The position numbers were made by a program, and so were the translations under genes. From NCBI GenBank assembly GCA_025456225.1, contig JALOLB010000004.1, positions 1 through 44,262 of the forward strand: a stretch of DNA of 44,262 nt, written 5' to 3'. Source of the stretch: Thermoanaerobaculaceae bacterium. GTDB lineage: Bacteria; Acidobacteriota; Thermoanaerobaculia; Thermoanaerobaculales; Thermoanaerobaculaceae. This document shows positions 32,044 to 40,464 of the stretch, in pieces. The notes under the pieces are model-generated. The model did no database searches. It was not told where the DNA came from and saw only the letters and a program-made list of their open reading frames with translations. How positions within the stretch are numbered: the first letter of the stretch is position 1; each line of letters starts with the position of its first letter.

Positions 32044-34113
32044 CTAGGGTGCCGGCGTTCCATTCGGCGAAGCACGCTGCAGGTGGCGTCGAATCCCGTG
32101 GCTGTTGTCGAACCTCGCTGTGACGGCCAGCTCAGTTGTCATCGAGACCGTACAGGTTCCGGAACCGGCGCAGGCGCCGAACCACCCAACAAAGCGCGAG
32201 CCTGGCGCGGCTTGCTGATTCAGCGTCACCGGCGTCCCGTGGTCGAACGACGCCGAGCAGGTCGCCCCGCAATCGATGCCGGCTGGGTTGGACGTGACAG
32301 TCCCCGTCCCGGTGCCGCTCTTCGCCACGACAAGGATCCTGGCCACCAAGGTGGAGAGCGAGACCTCGGAGCTTGGATCGCTCACTACGACGTTCTGGTT
32401 GTTGCCGTGGGGGTCGGTCACTGATCTCACGACCACGGTGTAGAGGGTCTCAGGGTTGAGCCCGGTCACGATCCAACCCGTGGCGGACTTGTCCGTGGTC
32501 ATGCCCAGGAGCGTGTAGGGGCCGCCCGAGGTCGTCGAGCAGTAGACCTGGTAACCGCCAGTGTCGCCTGTGTAGGAGATCGGCGTCCATGTCACGGCGA
32601 TCGAGGAGGCAGTCGCCTCTCCAGCAGCGAGGCCCGTGACTGGCACGGTCTGGGTACTCTGCCAGTCGCCACCGTTCTGCTTGTCATTGAGGAACGCCAC
32701 GATGGTCGGGTCTGAGCTGTGCAGCCCGTTCCAGCGGAAGTCGTTGTAGCCAGGGTTGAGGTTGGTCAAGCTGGTCATGCTACTCGGTACCGCGCCCGTG
32801 AGCTGGTTGGAAGACAGCCATAGCCCCACCAGGTTTGTGAGGTTGCCCAGCTCCGCTGGGATCGAGCCCTGAAGCTGGTTGTTGGACAGGTACAGCTCTT
32901 GCAGGCTTGTAAGGTAGCCCAGCGCGGGCGGGATCGCGCCCGTGAGCTGGTTCGACTCGATGTAGAGGCTACGGAGGGTCGTGAGATTGCCAAGTGACGC
33001 CGGGATCGGACCGGTGAGCTGGTTGGAGAGAAGCGAGAGCTTCGTCAGGTTCGGGAGGTTGCCAAGCTCTGCGGGGATCGTGCCTGTGAGCTGGTTGACA
33101 CCCAGAGAGAGGTATTCCAGGCTCGTGAGGTCGCCCAGCTCTCTGGGAATGGAGCCGGTGAGCTGGTTGCGACCCAGAGAGAGACTCTGCAGCCTCGAAA
33201 GGGCGCCCAACGCCGCAGGGATCGAGCCCGTGAGCTGGTTGGAGTCAAAGTAGAGGCCCAGCAGGCTCGTGAGGTTGCCCAGCGCCGCTGGGATCGAGCC
33301 CGTGAGCTGGTTGTAGGTCAAACGGAGATACTGCAGGCTTGTGAGGTTGCCAAGCGCGGCAGGGATCGAGCCCGCAACCTGGTTGTACATCAGGTTGAGG
33401 CTCTTCAGGTTCGTCAGATTGCCAAGCTCGGGCGGGATCGAGCCCGTGAGCTGATTCCTCAGCAAGTTGAGGGTCTGCAGGTTCGTGAGGTTGCCAAGTG
33501 TCGCTGGGATCGAGCCCGTGAGCTGGTTGGTGTCAAGGTAGAGGTGCTGCAGGCTGGTGAGGTTGCCAAGCTCTGCCGGCATCGAGCCCGTGAGCTGGTT
33601 CCCCTGGAGGACCAGGTACTGCAGGCTCGTGAGGTTGCCAAGCTCCGCTGGGATCGAGCCCGAGAGCTGGTTCGAGCTCAGCCAAAGCTCCTGCAGGCTC
33701 TTGAGGTTGCCCAGCTCCGGCGGGATCGGGCCGGTGAGCTGGTTGGCGTACAGGATGAGGCGCTGCGGGCTCGTGAAGCTGCCAAGCGACGAGGGGAGTG
33801 TCCCTGCGAGGTTGTTGTGATCGAGGATGAGCTGCTGGACCCTGTTCTGCTCGGCGTCGCAGATCACCCCGTACCACGTGCACTCGGTCCCAGGCGCACC
33901 GTTCCAGTTCGTTCTGTTCGTCCAGAAGGGACCATTTGTGCTGTCGTAGAGATCAAGGAGAGCCTGCCTCTCGCTCGCCAGGACGGAGTCGCCTGCCCGG
34001 GCGACGACCGGCTGCGCCGTGGAGGGCGCCACTCCCGTCACCAGCAGCGCCGCGACGGCCATGTGGATAGCAAAGTTCGGGACGCCAGGAGCCGTGACGA
34101 GCTTGGGAAACAC
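32044..34113 (-). CDS. Secreted leucine-rich-repeat protein (plant-type repeats) with Fn3-like and beta-repeat domains
   Basis: A 689-residue protein starting at GTG 34113 (TTGGAGGG six bases upstream), with signal peptide MAVAALLVTGVAPSTAQ. An N-terminal cap like plant LRR proteins (SERQALLDLYDSTNGPFWTNRTNW...C..YGVIC) precedes 15 regular 24-residue repeats of the form LxxLxLxxNQLTGSIPxxLGNL (DNA 32767-33846). A Fn3-like domain follows, then a small disulfide-bearing repeat (GTVTSNPAGIDCGATCSASFDHGTPVTL...GWFGACAGSGTCTVSM). It ends RRHLQRASPNGTPAP, a tail shared with the 2265-3299 product. A likely surface binding protein; the ligand is unknown. Confidence 0.88.
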   Translation of the reverse strand: MFPKLVTAPGVPNFAIHMAVAALLVTGVAPSTAQPVVARAGDSVLASERQALLDLYDSTNGPFWTNRTNWNGAPGTECTWYGVICDAEQNRVQQLILDHNNLAGTLPSSLGSFTSPQRLILYANQLTGPIPPELGNLKSLQELWLSSNQLSGSIPAELGNLTSLQYLVLQGNQLTGSMPAELGNLTSLQHLYLDTNQLTGSIPATLGNLTNLQTLNLLRNQLTGSIPPELGNLTNLKSLNLMYNQVAGSIPAALGNLTSLQYLRLTYNQLTGSIPAALGNLTSLLGLYFDSNQLTGSIPAALGALSRLQSLSLGRNQLTGSIPRELGDLTSLEYLSLGVNQLTGTIPAELGNLPNLTKLSLLSNQLTGPIPASLGNLTTLRSLYIESNQLTGAIPPALGYLTSLQELYLSNNQLQGSIPAELGNLTNLVGLWLSSNQLTGAVPSSMTSLTNLNPGYNDFRWNGLHSSDPTIVAFLNDKQNGGDWQSTQTVPVTGLAAGEATASSIAVTWTPISYTGDTGGYQVYCSTTSGGPYTLLGMTTDKSATGWIVTGLNPETLYTVVVRSVTDPHGNNQNVVVSDPSSEVSLSTLVARILVVAKSGTGTGTVTSNPAGIDCGATCSASFDHGTPVTLNQQAAPGSRFVGWFGACAGSGTCTVSMTTELAVTARFDNSHGIRRHLQRASPNGTPAP
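32767..33846 (-). repeat. 15 tandem 72-base LRR-coding repeats
   Basis: Fifteen in-register copies of a 24-codon unit within the LRR gene, nearly every one containing the codons for NQLTG and most reading SIP or PIP. The near-identical units imply recent expansion or gene conversion and could vary in number between strains. Confidence 0.88.
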
Positions 34114-34434
34114 CGAGTCCCTCCAAGGTCTTCGGTTGTCTGGACCACAAGAACCCCCGGTGCCGCGGTGCCCGAGGCGTACCATGCTTGCCTCGGCATT
34201 CTAGCCCCATCCCCAACTCACGAGCGACGGAGCGTCCCGGTGCAGTCGAGACCTGGGACGAAACAGCATCTGCATTGGCTGCGGCAAGGACCGGTGCGTC
34301 AAGTAGCTGTGCCGCCTCACCGTACCAGACACCATCACCAAGGAGGGACCCAAGGGTCGTCCGTATCGACCAGACGGCGGCCTTTCGACCGTGTCGAGCG
34401 CCGTTGCGAGAGGTCACGCGCGCTGGTTCTCCCG
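34114..34434. other. Spacer between LRR and alpha-2-macroglobulin-like genes
   Basis: About 320 bases with no supportable gene. A short plus-strand stretch encodes NSICIGCGKDRCVK followed by a stop (near 34263-34306), but it has no convincing start. The LRR promoter should lie here. Confidence 0.4.
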
Positions 34435-37400
34435 CTACCTCGCGGCCACCACCAGCTCGGTGGGCGGGGCCTGGTCGCGCAAGCCCGGCTCGTAGTACTG
34501 GTAGACGGTGGACGGAGGCGTCTTCGCGCGCACCGGGAACTTTGCCTTCATCTGCAGGGAAAAGCGCACGTCCTGCATGCCGGGCAGGCGGTCGAAGTAG
34601 AGGATGACCTGGCGGCCGGTGAGGGAGTACCGCTGGATGGTCCCGGCCTGCTTGAGGGCGTCCACCGACTCGGCCACCACATCGAAGCCGGGCGGCACGC
34701 CCAGGTCCACGATCGTCATGCGCGCCTCGCCCGGGCGGTTGTAGCGCACCGTGACGGTGCAGGTGAGGGCGTCGTCCGGGCGCAGGCTCTCGGTGTCGTA
34801 GGCGACGTCGATGCTCATCTCCTTCTCGGTCTGTGGCCTCGGAGCCCGCCAGGGCATGTAGTGCACGGCCACGAGCTGGTACGCCAGGGCTCCGCCGCCG
34901 TTCGTCTCGAGGGTGACGGTGGTCTGAGGTGCGACCTGCTCCCGCAGGCTCACCAGGCGCAGCACGTCGCTCGTCTCGGGGGTGATGGTGAGCTCCTGGA
35001 CGGCCTTGCCGTTGGCGATCACGGTGACGGCCACGGGGCGGTCGATGCCGCCCCCCGGGCCGGTGCCGGCGAGCAGCGCCCGCATCGCGTGCACCGTCGC
35101 CTGGGTCGAGTGCCACGTGCCGCCCGCGTCCTTGTGCTCGATGAGCCACGCCAGCGCCTTGTGGGCGGTGGCGACCTCGTACCCGGCCTTGATGAGCGCC
35201 TGGGCGGCGATGGCCGTGGTCTCGATGTCCAGGACCTCGCCGCGGGAGTGGACGGCGCCCTCGCTGCCACCGGACCAGGACACCCGGCTCTCCTCGACCT
35301 TCTTCAGGGTGAGCAGCCGGTCCAGCACGCCACGGGCCGCGGTGTCCCTGGCGGCAACCAGGGCGCTGGCCCCGACGGCCAGGGTGTAGGGGTCCTGGGT
35401 GTCGCCGAGGTGGTTGCGAAGGTATCCCAGCGCGCGGCTGGGCGCGTCGCCGGTCTGGCCAGCCTCGGCCAGCGCCCAGGCGATGTAGGCGGTGGTGCGC
35501 AGCACCTGGCCCTGGTATTGGTTGATGGCGCCCTCGGCGATGCCGCCCTCGGTGGGCTTCCAGGAGCCGTCCGACTGCTGCTCGGAGGCGAGCCACCTGG
35601 CAGTGCGTTCCAGGACTGCCGGGTCGATCTCGTGGACCTTCGCCATGTCGGCGAACTCCAGCACGCCATAGGCGGTGAGGACGTTGTGGGCCGGCACCTG
35701 GCCGAACCACGAGAACCCGCCGCCGGGCACCTCGAACGAGAGGAGGCGCTGGTAGCCGGTGTTGATGTACTGCAGCGCCTTGAGCTCGACCTCCGGCTTG
35801 ACCTGCTTCGTGGAGCGCAGGTACGCGAGGGCGAGGACGTTGGGGTAGGTGGACGAGGAGGTCTGCTCGAAGCACCCGCCGGGCATCCGCAGGATGGCGT
35901 CCAGGCCTTCCACGACCTGGCTGAAGGCGCCGGGGTAGATCTTGAGGAACAGGTCAGACGCGCCCGCGATGGCTTCGGCCGGGAAGTCGACCCGGTGGCT
36001 CGCGCCCTTCTCCAGGGTGCCGTTCCAGCTCCGGGACACTTCCTCGCCGTCCGGGGCGACGCGCACCTCGCGCTCCACGGCGTCGGCCATGACGCTGCCC
36101 GCCGCCTTGAGGGTGAGGGCGTGACGCCCGGGCTTGTTGACCACGATCCGGAAGTACACCGAGGTGACCTCCCGGGCGCCGAGGCGCAGCGTCCTGACCG
36201 GCTCGTCCCGCAGCTCGTACCAGTCGCCAGGCTGCAGCTCCAGGCGCACCGTCTGCGGCTCGGAGAGGTAGGAGAAGACGGCCACCGGGACGCTCACCTC
36301 GTCGTGCTGGGTGAGGGCGACCGGCAGGTCGAGGTCGACGAAGAAGTCCTGGAAGACCCGGATGCCCTGCTCGGCGGCTCCCAGCTCACCGACCGCCGTG
36401 ACGGCGCTGGCGGCCAGGCGCCATGTGGTGATGGAGTCGGCGAGCGGCACCTCGAGGGTGGCGCGGCCGTCGCCGCCGGTGATCAGCTCGGGCACCCAGA
36501 GCAGCGTCTCGGGGAAGTAGCGGCGCACCCGGGTGGGCTCCTTGAGGGGCTGACTGTCGTCCTTGGCTTCGCCCTTCATCTTCATGGCGCCGACCTCGTT
36601 GCCCGGCATGCCCGCCGCGGCGGGCAAGGCCTGCTGGCGCACCATGTCCAGCCCCTCCCGCATCGCCATCGGGCCCACGTGCCGACCGGACCTGAAGGAG
36701 GGGATCAGCACGGCCGCGACGAGGAGGGCGAGCGGCAGGGCTGCCAGAAGCGGGCGCGACAGGGCGATGGCCAGGAAACGGCCGGGTGAGACGGCCCGGG
36801 TGGCGCAGGCCCGGGCGACCGCGAGGGCGGCGACGACCACGAGGAGCGTGGCGCCACCGGCAACGAGCCAGCGAACGATGACGGCTTCGGGCATGTTCCA
36901 GGGGTAGGAGGAGGCCGCCACCAGGCCAAGGACCGCGGGTGGCACGAGCAGGAAGACGAGCGGCGCCAGGACCGCCAGCTTGCGGACGAGGGGGGCATCC
37001 GCGGCCGCCGGCAGGCGGCGGAGACGCCGGGCGGCCGTGACGAGGAGCAGGAGGGCCAGCACGAAGACGCCGATGACGATGGTCACTGCTGCGGGCTTGA
37101 GGAAGCCGTGGCCGAAGCCGCCGAGCACGCCTGCGGCCACCATCGCCGCCACGACGCCATGGAACCCCAGCACGAAGCGCAGCTCGAGGGAACCGATCGC
37201 CTTCCCGGCCAGCCTGACCTCGTCCTCGGGCAGGTCGGCAAGTGGCCGTCGCCGCAGAATCCGCAGCACGATGTAGAGCACGAACGGGAGCCCCAGGAGC
37301 GCGAGGAGCCCGGCCGGCGCCATGAGCGCGGCGGACGCGATGCGCAGCCGGTAGGCCCGGCTGGCCGCGTCGAAGGCGACCTGCTTCTGGGCGAAGGTCT

Positions 37401-39381
37401 GGCTCCGGGCGCGCGCCGGCAGGCCGCCACCCGAAGCGGCGGAGAGGACGACGCCCGCCGCCTCGTCGATCTGCGGTCGCGCCTCCGCTGGAGGCTGGGA
37501 CGAGAGCGCGTCGGGCGGCACGGATGCGTGGATCTCGTAGCGGGGCTTGAGGAGCTCCTCCTGGAGCATGAAAAACACCCGCTCCAGCCCCGGGCGCATC
37601 TCCTGGAGTGCGAACACTGCCTCGTCGACCGCCGAGAGCCCGAGGGCCGCCACCGCCGGCGTCCCGTCGGGCCTCGTCACCGCGAAGCGGAGGAGGGCCG
37701 TGTCGCCGGGACGGTAGGTTGGCCTGTCGAGGCTCACCGCGATGCTCAGGCCGGCCGGGGGGTTCACCTGGACGATCCTGGTGTCGCCGGCGATGTCGCC
37801 CGAGGCCAGCAGCCGGTAGGCGCGCAGCTCGAGGGTGCCGAAGAGGTCGGGAGGCAGGTCGAGGGCCAGCACGCCGCGCCCGTCGAGCAGGTCGAGGCCC
37901 TGGGTGAGGACCGTGCGCCCGGTCTTGACGACGTCCACGAACGCCCGGCCGCTCGCCCCGGGGGCCAGCACGGACAGGCGGACGGTGTCGCCCACCGTGT
38001 ACACCGCGCGATCGGGGCGCAGCAGCAAGGAGGTGGAAGCGACCTCGAGCTGCCGCGTGGCGGTTGCAGCGGCGCCACGCGCGTCGGTGGCGGTGACCGT
38101 GAGGCTGACGCCGCCACCTGGCGGTGTGACCTTCAGGCGCGCGATGCCGGCCTCGGAGGTCTCGACGCGATTCCCGCCATCCACCTGGACCGTCGTGCGG
38201 GCCGGCCGTCCGTCGGGGTAGGACGTGACCACCCACACGAGATTCTCGACCCCCGGCACGAGCTGGCCGCTTTCCGGGACCAGGTCGATGCGGATCGGAT
38301 CGGGCGTGACCGTCAGCTCGCGGGTGCGCACCTGCGTGTGCCTGGCGCGATCCACGACCGTGGCCTCCAGGGACACCAGGGCGTCGCCGCCCTTGAGCGC
38401 CAGCCCTGCAAGCACCTGCTTGAGGGGCAGGGCAAAGGCGAACCGGCCGTTCTGGTCGGTCTCGCCTTCCACCACCGCGAACTCGACGAACCGGTCCACG
38501 TACTCACTGGCCGCCAACCGCACGCGGCCGCGCGCCACCGGCTCGCCGAAGGTGTAGCGGCCCACGACCACGCCTTGAACCGTCTCGCCGGGCGCGTAGG
38601 TGCCGCGATCACTCTGGATCTCCACGCCGAAGCGGGGGAGCACGTAGCGGTCCACCGTCACGGTGCGCTCGGAGGTGGTGTCGCCGACGGTGGCGACCAC
38701 GGTGTAGGAGCCGGTGTTGACCTGGTCGGCCAGCACGAAGTCCGCCGCCACGAGGCCGAAGTCCGAGGTCGGCGCGATCCTCTTGAAGACCTTGTTGCCC
38801 TTGCCGTCCTTGACCTCGAGGGTGGCCGTCAGGCCCGCCACCGGCTTGAGGTCGAGCGACCCGAGCGCCAGGGCGCGCAGGTGGATGACCTGCCCCGGCT
38901 GGTAGAGCGGCTTGTCGGTCGTGAGCAGCACGCGGAACGAGCGCTTGACCGTGAGGGACTGGGTGACCTGGCTGGACCCGCCCTCCGACTCGGAATCCAC
39001 CACGAGCTTGTAGGCGCCCTCGGGGGCCGTGGCCGGCACCGCGGCCTCGACCAGCGCCACGCCCGCGGCGTCGGTGCGCGCCTCGCCCGACCACGTCCGG
39101 GCGCCGTCAGGCCCCAGCAGCGCCACGCCCACCCGGGCCTCGGCGCTCGGCGTCGCCGTGCGGCCGTCCCGCACGAGCACGCGGAACCGCCCCTGGACCC
39201 CCGGCGTCAGCTCGGTCTGGCCGAACACGAACGCCTCCTGAGCAGACGCCTTGCGCGTCCCGAGCCACACGGCCCGACCGCCGACCACGCTGCCGGCCAG
39301 CACGGCCAGCAACGCCACGGCCTGCCAGAAGCGCCTGCCCCCCAGCCATGCCAGCTCGGGCTCCACGTGATGTCCGCTCAT
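34435..39381 (-). CDS. Alpha-2-macroglobulin-like thioester protein with six internal membrane segments
   Basis: A 1648-residue protein. An N-terminal membrane anchor (about 20-42) is followed by macroglobulin domains: SFRVLLTTDKPLYQPGQVIHLR (MG2) and DRPTYRPGDTALLRFAVTRPDGTPAVAALGLSAVDEAVF. A block near 680-890 carries about six hydrophobic helices (for example LLALLGLPFVLYIVLRILRRR, VTIVIGVFVLALLLLVTAARRL). Next are the A2M domain (FPETLLWVPELITGGDGRATLEVPLADSITTW), the thioester site PGGC1170-F-E-Q1173 and the alpha-toroid (EQQSDGSWKP, TAYIAWALAEAG), ending with a receptor-binding-like domain. Bacterial A2Ms trap proteases through the thioester. The membrane block is unusual for the family. 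No penicillin-binding partner gene is adjacent. Confidence 0.93.
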   Translation of the reverse strand: MSGHHVEPELAWLGGRRFWQAVALLAVLAGSVVGGRAVWLGTRKASAQEAFVFGQTELTPGVQGRFRVLVRDGRTATPSAEARVGVALLGPDGARTWSGEARTDAAGVALVEAAVPATAPEGAYKLVVDSESEGGSSQVTQSLTVKRSFRVLLTTDKPLYQPGQVIHLRALALGSLDLKPVAGLTATLEVKDGKGNKVFKRIAPTSDFGLVAADFVLADQVNTGSYTVVATVGDTTSERTVTVDRYVLPRFGVEIQSDRGTYAPGETVQGVVVGRYTFGEPVARGRVRLAASEYVDRFVEFAVVEGETDQNGRFAFALPLKQVLAGLALKGGDALVSLEATVVDRARHTQVRTRELTVTPDPIRIDLVPESGQLVPGVENLVWVVTSYPDGRPARTTVQVDGGNRVETSEAGIARLKVTPPGGGVSLTVTATDARGAAATATRQLEVASTSLLLRPDRAVYTVGDTVRLSVLAPGASGRAFVDVVKTGRTVLTQGLDLLDGRGVLALDLPPDLFGTLELRAYRLLASGDIAGDTRIVQVNPPAGLSIAVSLDRPTYRPGDTALLRFAVTRPDGTPAVAALGLSAVDEAVFALQEMRPGLERVFFMLQEELLKPRYEIHASVPPDALSSQPPAEARPQIDEAAGVVLSAASGGGLPARARSQTFAQKQVAFDAASRAYRLRIASAALMAPAGLLALLGLPFVLYIVLRILRRRPLADLPEDEVRLAGKAIGSLELRFVLGFHGVVAAMVAAGVLGGFGHGFLKPAAVTIVIGVFVLALLLLVTAARRLRRLPAAADAPLVRKLAVLAPLVFLLVPPAVLGLVAASSYPWNMPEAVIVRWLVAGGATLLVVVAALAVARACATRAVSPGRFLAIALSRPLLAALPLALLVAAVLIPSFRSGRHVGPMAMREGLDMVRQQALPAAAGMPGNEVGAMKMKGEAKDDSQPLKEPTRVRRYFPETLLWVPELITGGDGRATLEVPLADSITTWRLAASAVTAVGELGAAEQGIRVFQDFFVDLDLPVALTQHDEVSVPVAVFSYLSEPQTVRLELQPGDWYELRDEPVRTLRLGAREVTSVYFRIVVNKPGRHALTLKAAGSVMADAVEREVRVAPDGEEVSRSWNGTLEKGASHRVDFPAEAIAGASDLFLKIYPGAFSQVVEGLDAILRMPGGCFEQTSSSTYPNVLALAYLRSTKQVKPEVELKALQYINTGYQRLLSFEVPGGGFSWFGQVPAHNVLTAYGVLEFADMAKVHEIDPAVLERTARWLASEQQSDGSWKPTEGGIAEGAINQYQGQVLRTTAYIAWALAEAGQTGDAPSRALGYLRNHLGDTQDPYTLAVGASALVAARDTAARGVLDRLLTLKKVEESRVSWSGGSEGAVHSRGEVLDIETTAIAAQALIKAGYEVATAHKALAWLIEHKDAGGTWHSTQATVHAMRALLAGTGPGGGIDRPVAVTVIANGKAVQELTITPETSDVLRLVSLREQVAPQTTVTLETNGGGALAYQLVAVHYMPWRAPRPQTEKEMSIDVAYDTESLRPDDALTCTVTVRYNRPGEARMTIVDLGVPPGFDVVAESVDALKQAGTIQRYSLTGRQVILYFDRLPGMQDVRFSLQMKAKFPVRAKTPPSTVYQYYEPGLRDQAPPTELVVAAR

Positions 39382-39440
39382 GGTCGCCTCCCACGCAGGG
39401 TTTGGACCGAGGATAGCAGGATGAGTTCCCGGCCACGACA

Positions 39441-39660
39441 GACCTCAGACCTCAGACCTCAGACCTCAGGGAATAGGGCCTCAGGCCTCAGACCTCAGGC
39501 CTCAGGAACGACAAGACAAGAGAGGGTGGGGGAGAACCTGAGACCTGTCTTTCCTGAGGCCTGAGGTCTGAGGCCGGGTGGTGGGGTGGGCGGAAACCTG
39601 AGGCCTGTCTTTCCTGAGGCCTGAGGCCGGGCGGTCGGGTGGGTGGAGATCCTGAGGCCT
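39441..39660. repeat. Heptamer repeat array with inverted arms
   Basis: Four tandem GACCTCA (39441-39468) are followed by GGCCTCA-type heptamers (39477-39504). Beyond 39535 come two imperfect copies of a unit of about 55-60 bases rich in CCTGAGGC and TGAGGTC, the reverse complement of the first array. The two halves can pair into long hairpins. The array lies between the divergent A2M-like and SRAP genes. No coding frame is credible here. Confidence 0.85.
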
Positions 39661-39680
39661 GGGTGGGGGTAGGATGGGCC

Positions 39681-40343
39681 GTGTGCGGTCGGTTCACGCT
39701 GGCGAGCCCCGGGAACATCGTGGCCGAGGTGTTCGGGCTGGACGAGGAACCCCTGGTGTCGCCCCGGTTCAACATCGCTCCGACCCAGGACGTCACGGTG
39801 GTGCGGACGCCGGCCGGTCGACGGCAGGCGGGCACGCTGCAGTGGGGCCTCGTGCCCTCGTGGGCGAAGGACGAGGCGATCGGCAGCAAGCTCATCAACG
39901 CCCGGGCCGAAACGGTGGCCGAGAAGCCGGCGTTCCGCGCCGCGCTGCGCGCCCGGCGCTGCCTCGTCCTCGCCGACGGGTTCTACGAGTGGCAGCCCGC
40001 GGGCGGCCGCAAGCAGCCCTGGTACTTTCGGGCCGCCGACGGGCGGCCCTTTGCCTTCGCGGGGCTGTGGGAGCGCTGGCAGCCTGCCGCGGGCGAGGCG
40101 GTGGAGTCGTGCACGATCATCACCACGGAGGCCAACGACCTGGTGCGTCCGGTCCACGAGCGGATGCCCGTGATCCTGCCCCTGGACGTCCTCGATCGCT
40201 GGCTCGGAGGCGGCTCGACCGACGCGCTGCAGGCCCTGCTCAGGCCCGCGCCGGAGGGTTTCCTCGAGGCCTACCCGGTGAGCCTGCGGGTCAACAGCCC
40301 GTCCAACGACGATCCGGGCTGCATCGCCCGGTGCCATCTCTGA
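39681..40343 (+). CDS. yedK: SRAP-domain abasic-site crosslink protein (YedK/HMCES family)
   Basis: A 220-residue protein of full family length. GTG at 39681 encodes Met directly before catalytic Cys2 (MCGRFTL), which is exposed when the Met is removed. NIAPTQ (31-36), N73 in NARAE, E103 in GFYEW and H159 in PVHERMP are the other active-site residues. The family forms a thiazolidine crosslink with abasic sites in single-stranded DNA and protects forks. It stands next to a repeat array but has no repair neighbours. Confidence 0.95.
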   Translation: MCGRFTLASPGNIVAEVFGLDEEPLVSPRFNIAPTQDVTVVRTPAGRRQAGTLQWGLVPSWAKDEAIGSKLINARAETVAEKPAFRAALRARRCLVLADGFYEWQPAGGRKQPWYFRAADGRPFAFAGLWERWQPAAGEAVESCTIITTEANDLVRPVHERMPVILPLDVLDRWLGGGSTDALQALLRPAPEGFLEAYPVSLRVNSPSNDDPGCIARCHL

Positions 40344-40425
40344 CGATCTTGTAGCCCATCGACACCGTCAGTGGCAGTTGGCCTCACGAGAGAGTGTCGC
40401 CCGGCAGAGGCCATTCAAGATCGTC
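40342..40425. repeat. Inverted repeat with nested smaller repeats
   Basis: GACGATCTTG (40342-40351) and CAAGATCGTC (40416-40425) are perfect 10-base inverted arms, 64 bases apart. Inside are CGACAC/GTGTCG and TGGCCTC/GAGGCCA pairs that compete with one another. It starts at the SRAP stop codon. It could be a bidirectional terminator, a small RNA fold or a miniature-element remnant. Confidence 0.5.
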
Positions 40426-40464
40426 TGAGGTGGCTCCGCCGAAGGGGGAGCGCCTCGGTGGCAT

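Noticed and set aside
33544-36789. Plus-strand open frame of 1081 codons
   Set aside because: It is antisense to the LRR and alpha-2-macroglobulin-like genes. The translation is low-complexity Leu/Val/Arg/His with no domain.
39441-39504. CRISPR array
   Set aside because: The repeats are seven bases with no spacers, and no cas genes are present.
37108-39564. Plus-strand open frame of 818 codons
   Set aside because: It is a shadow of the alpha-2-macroglobulin-like gene and runs into the repeat array.
40342-40425. Integron attC site
   Set aside because: The inverted arms lack the GTTRRRY core and no integrase is present.
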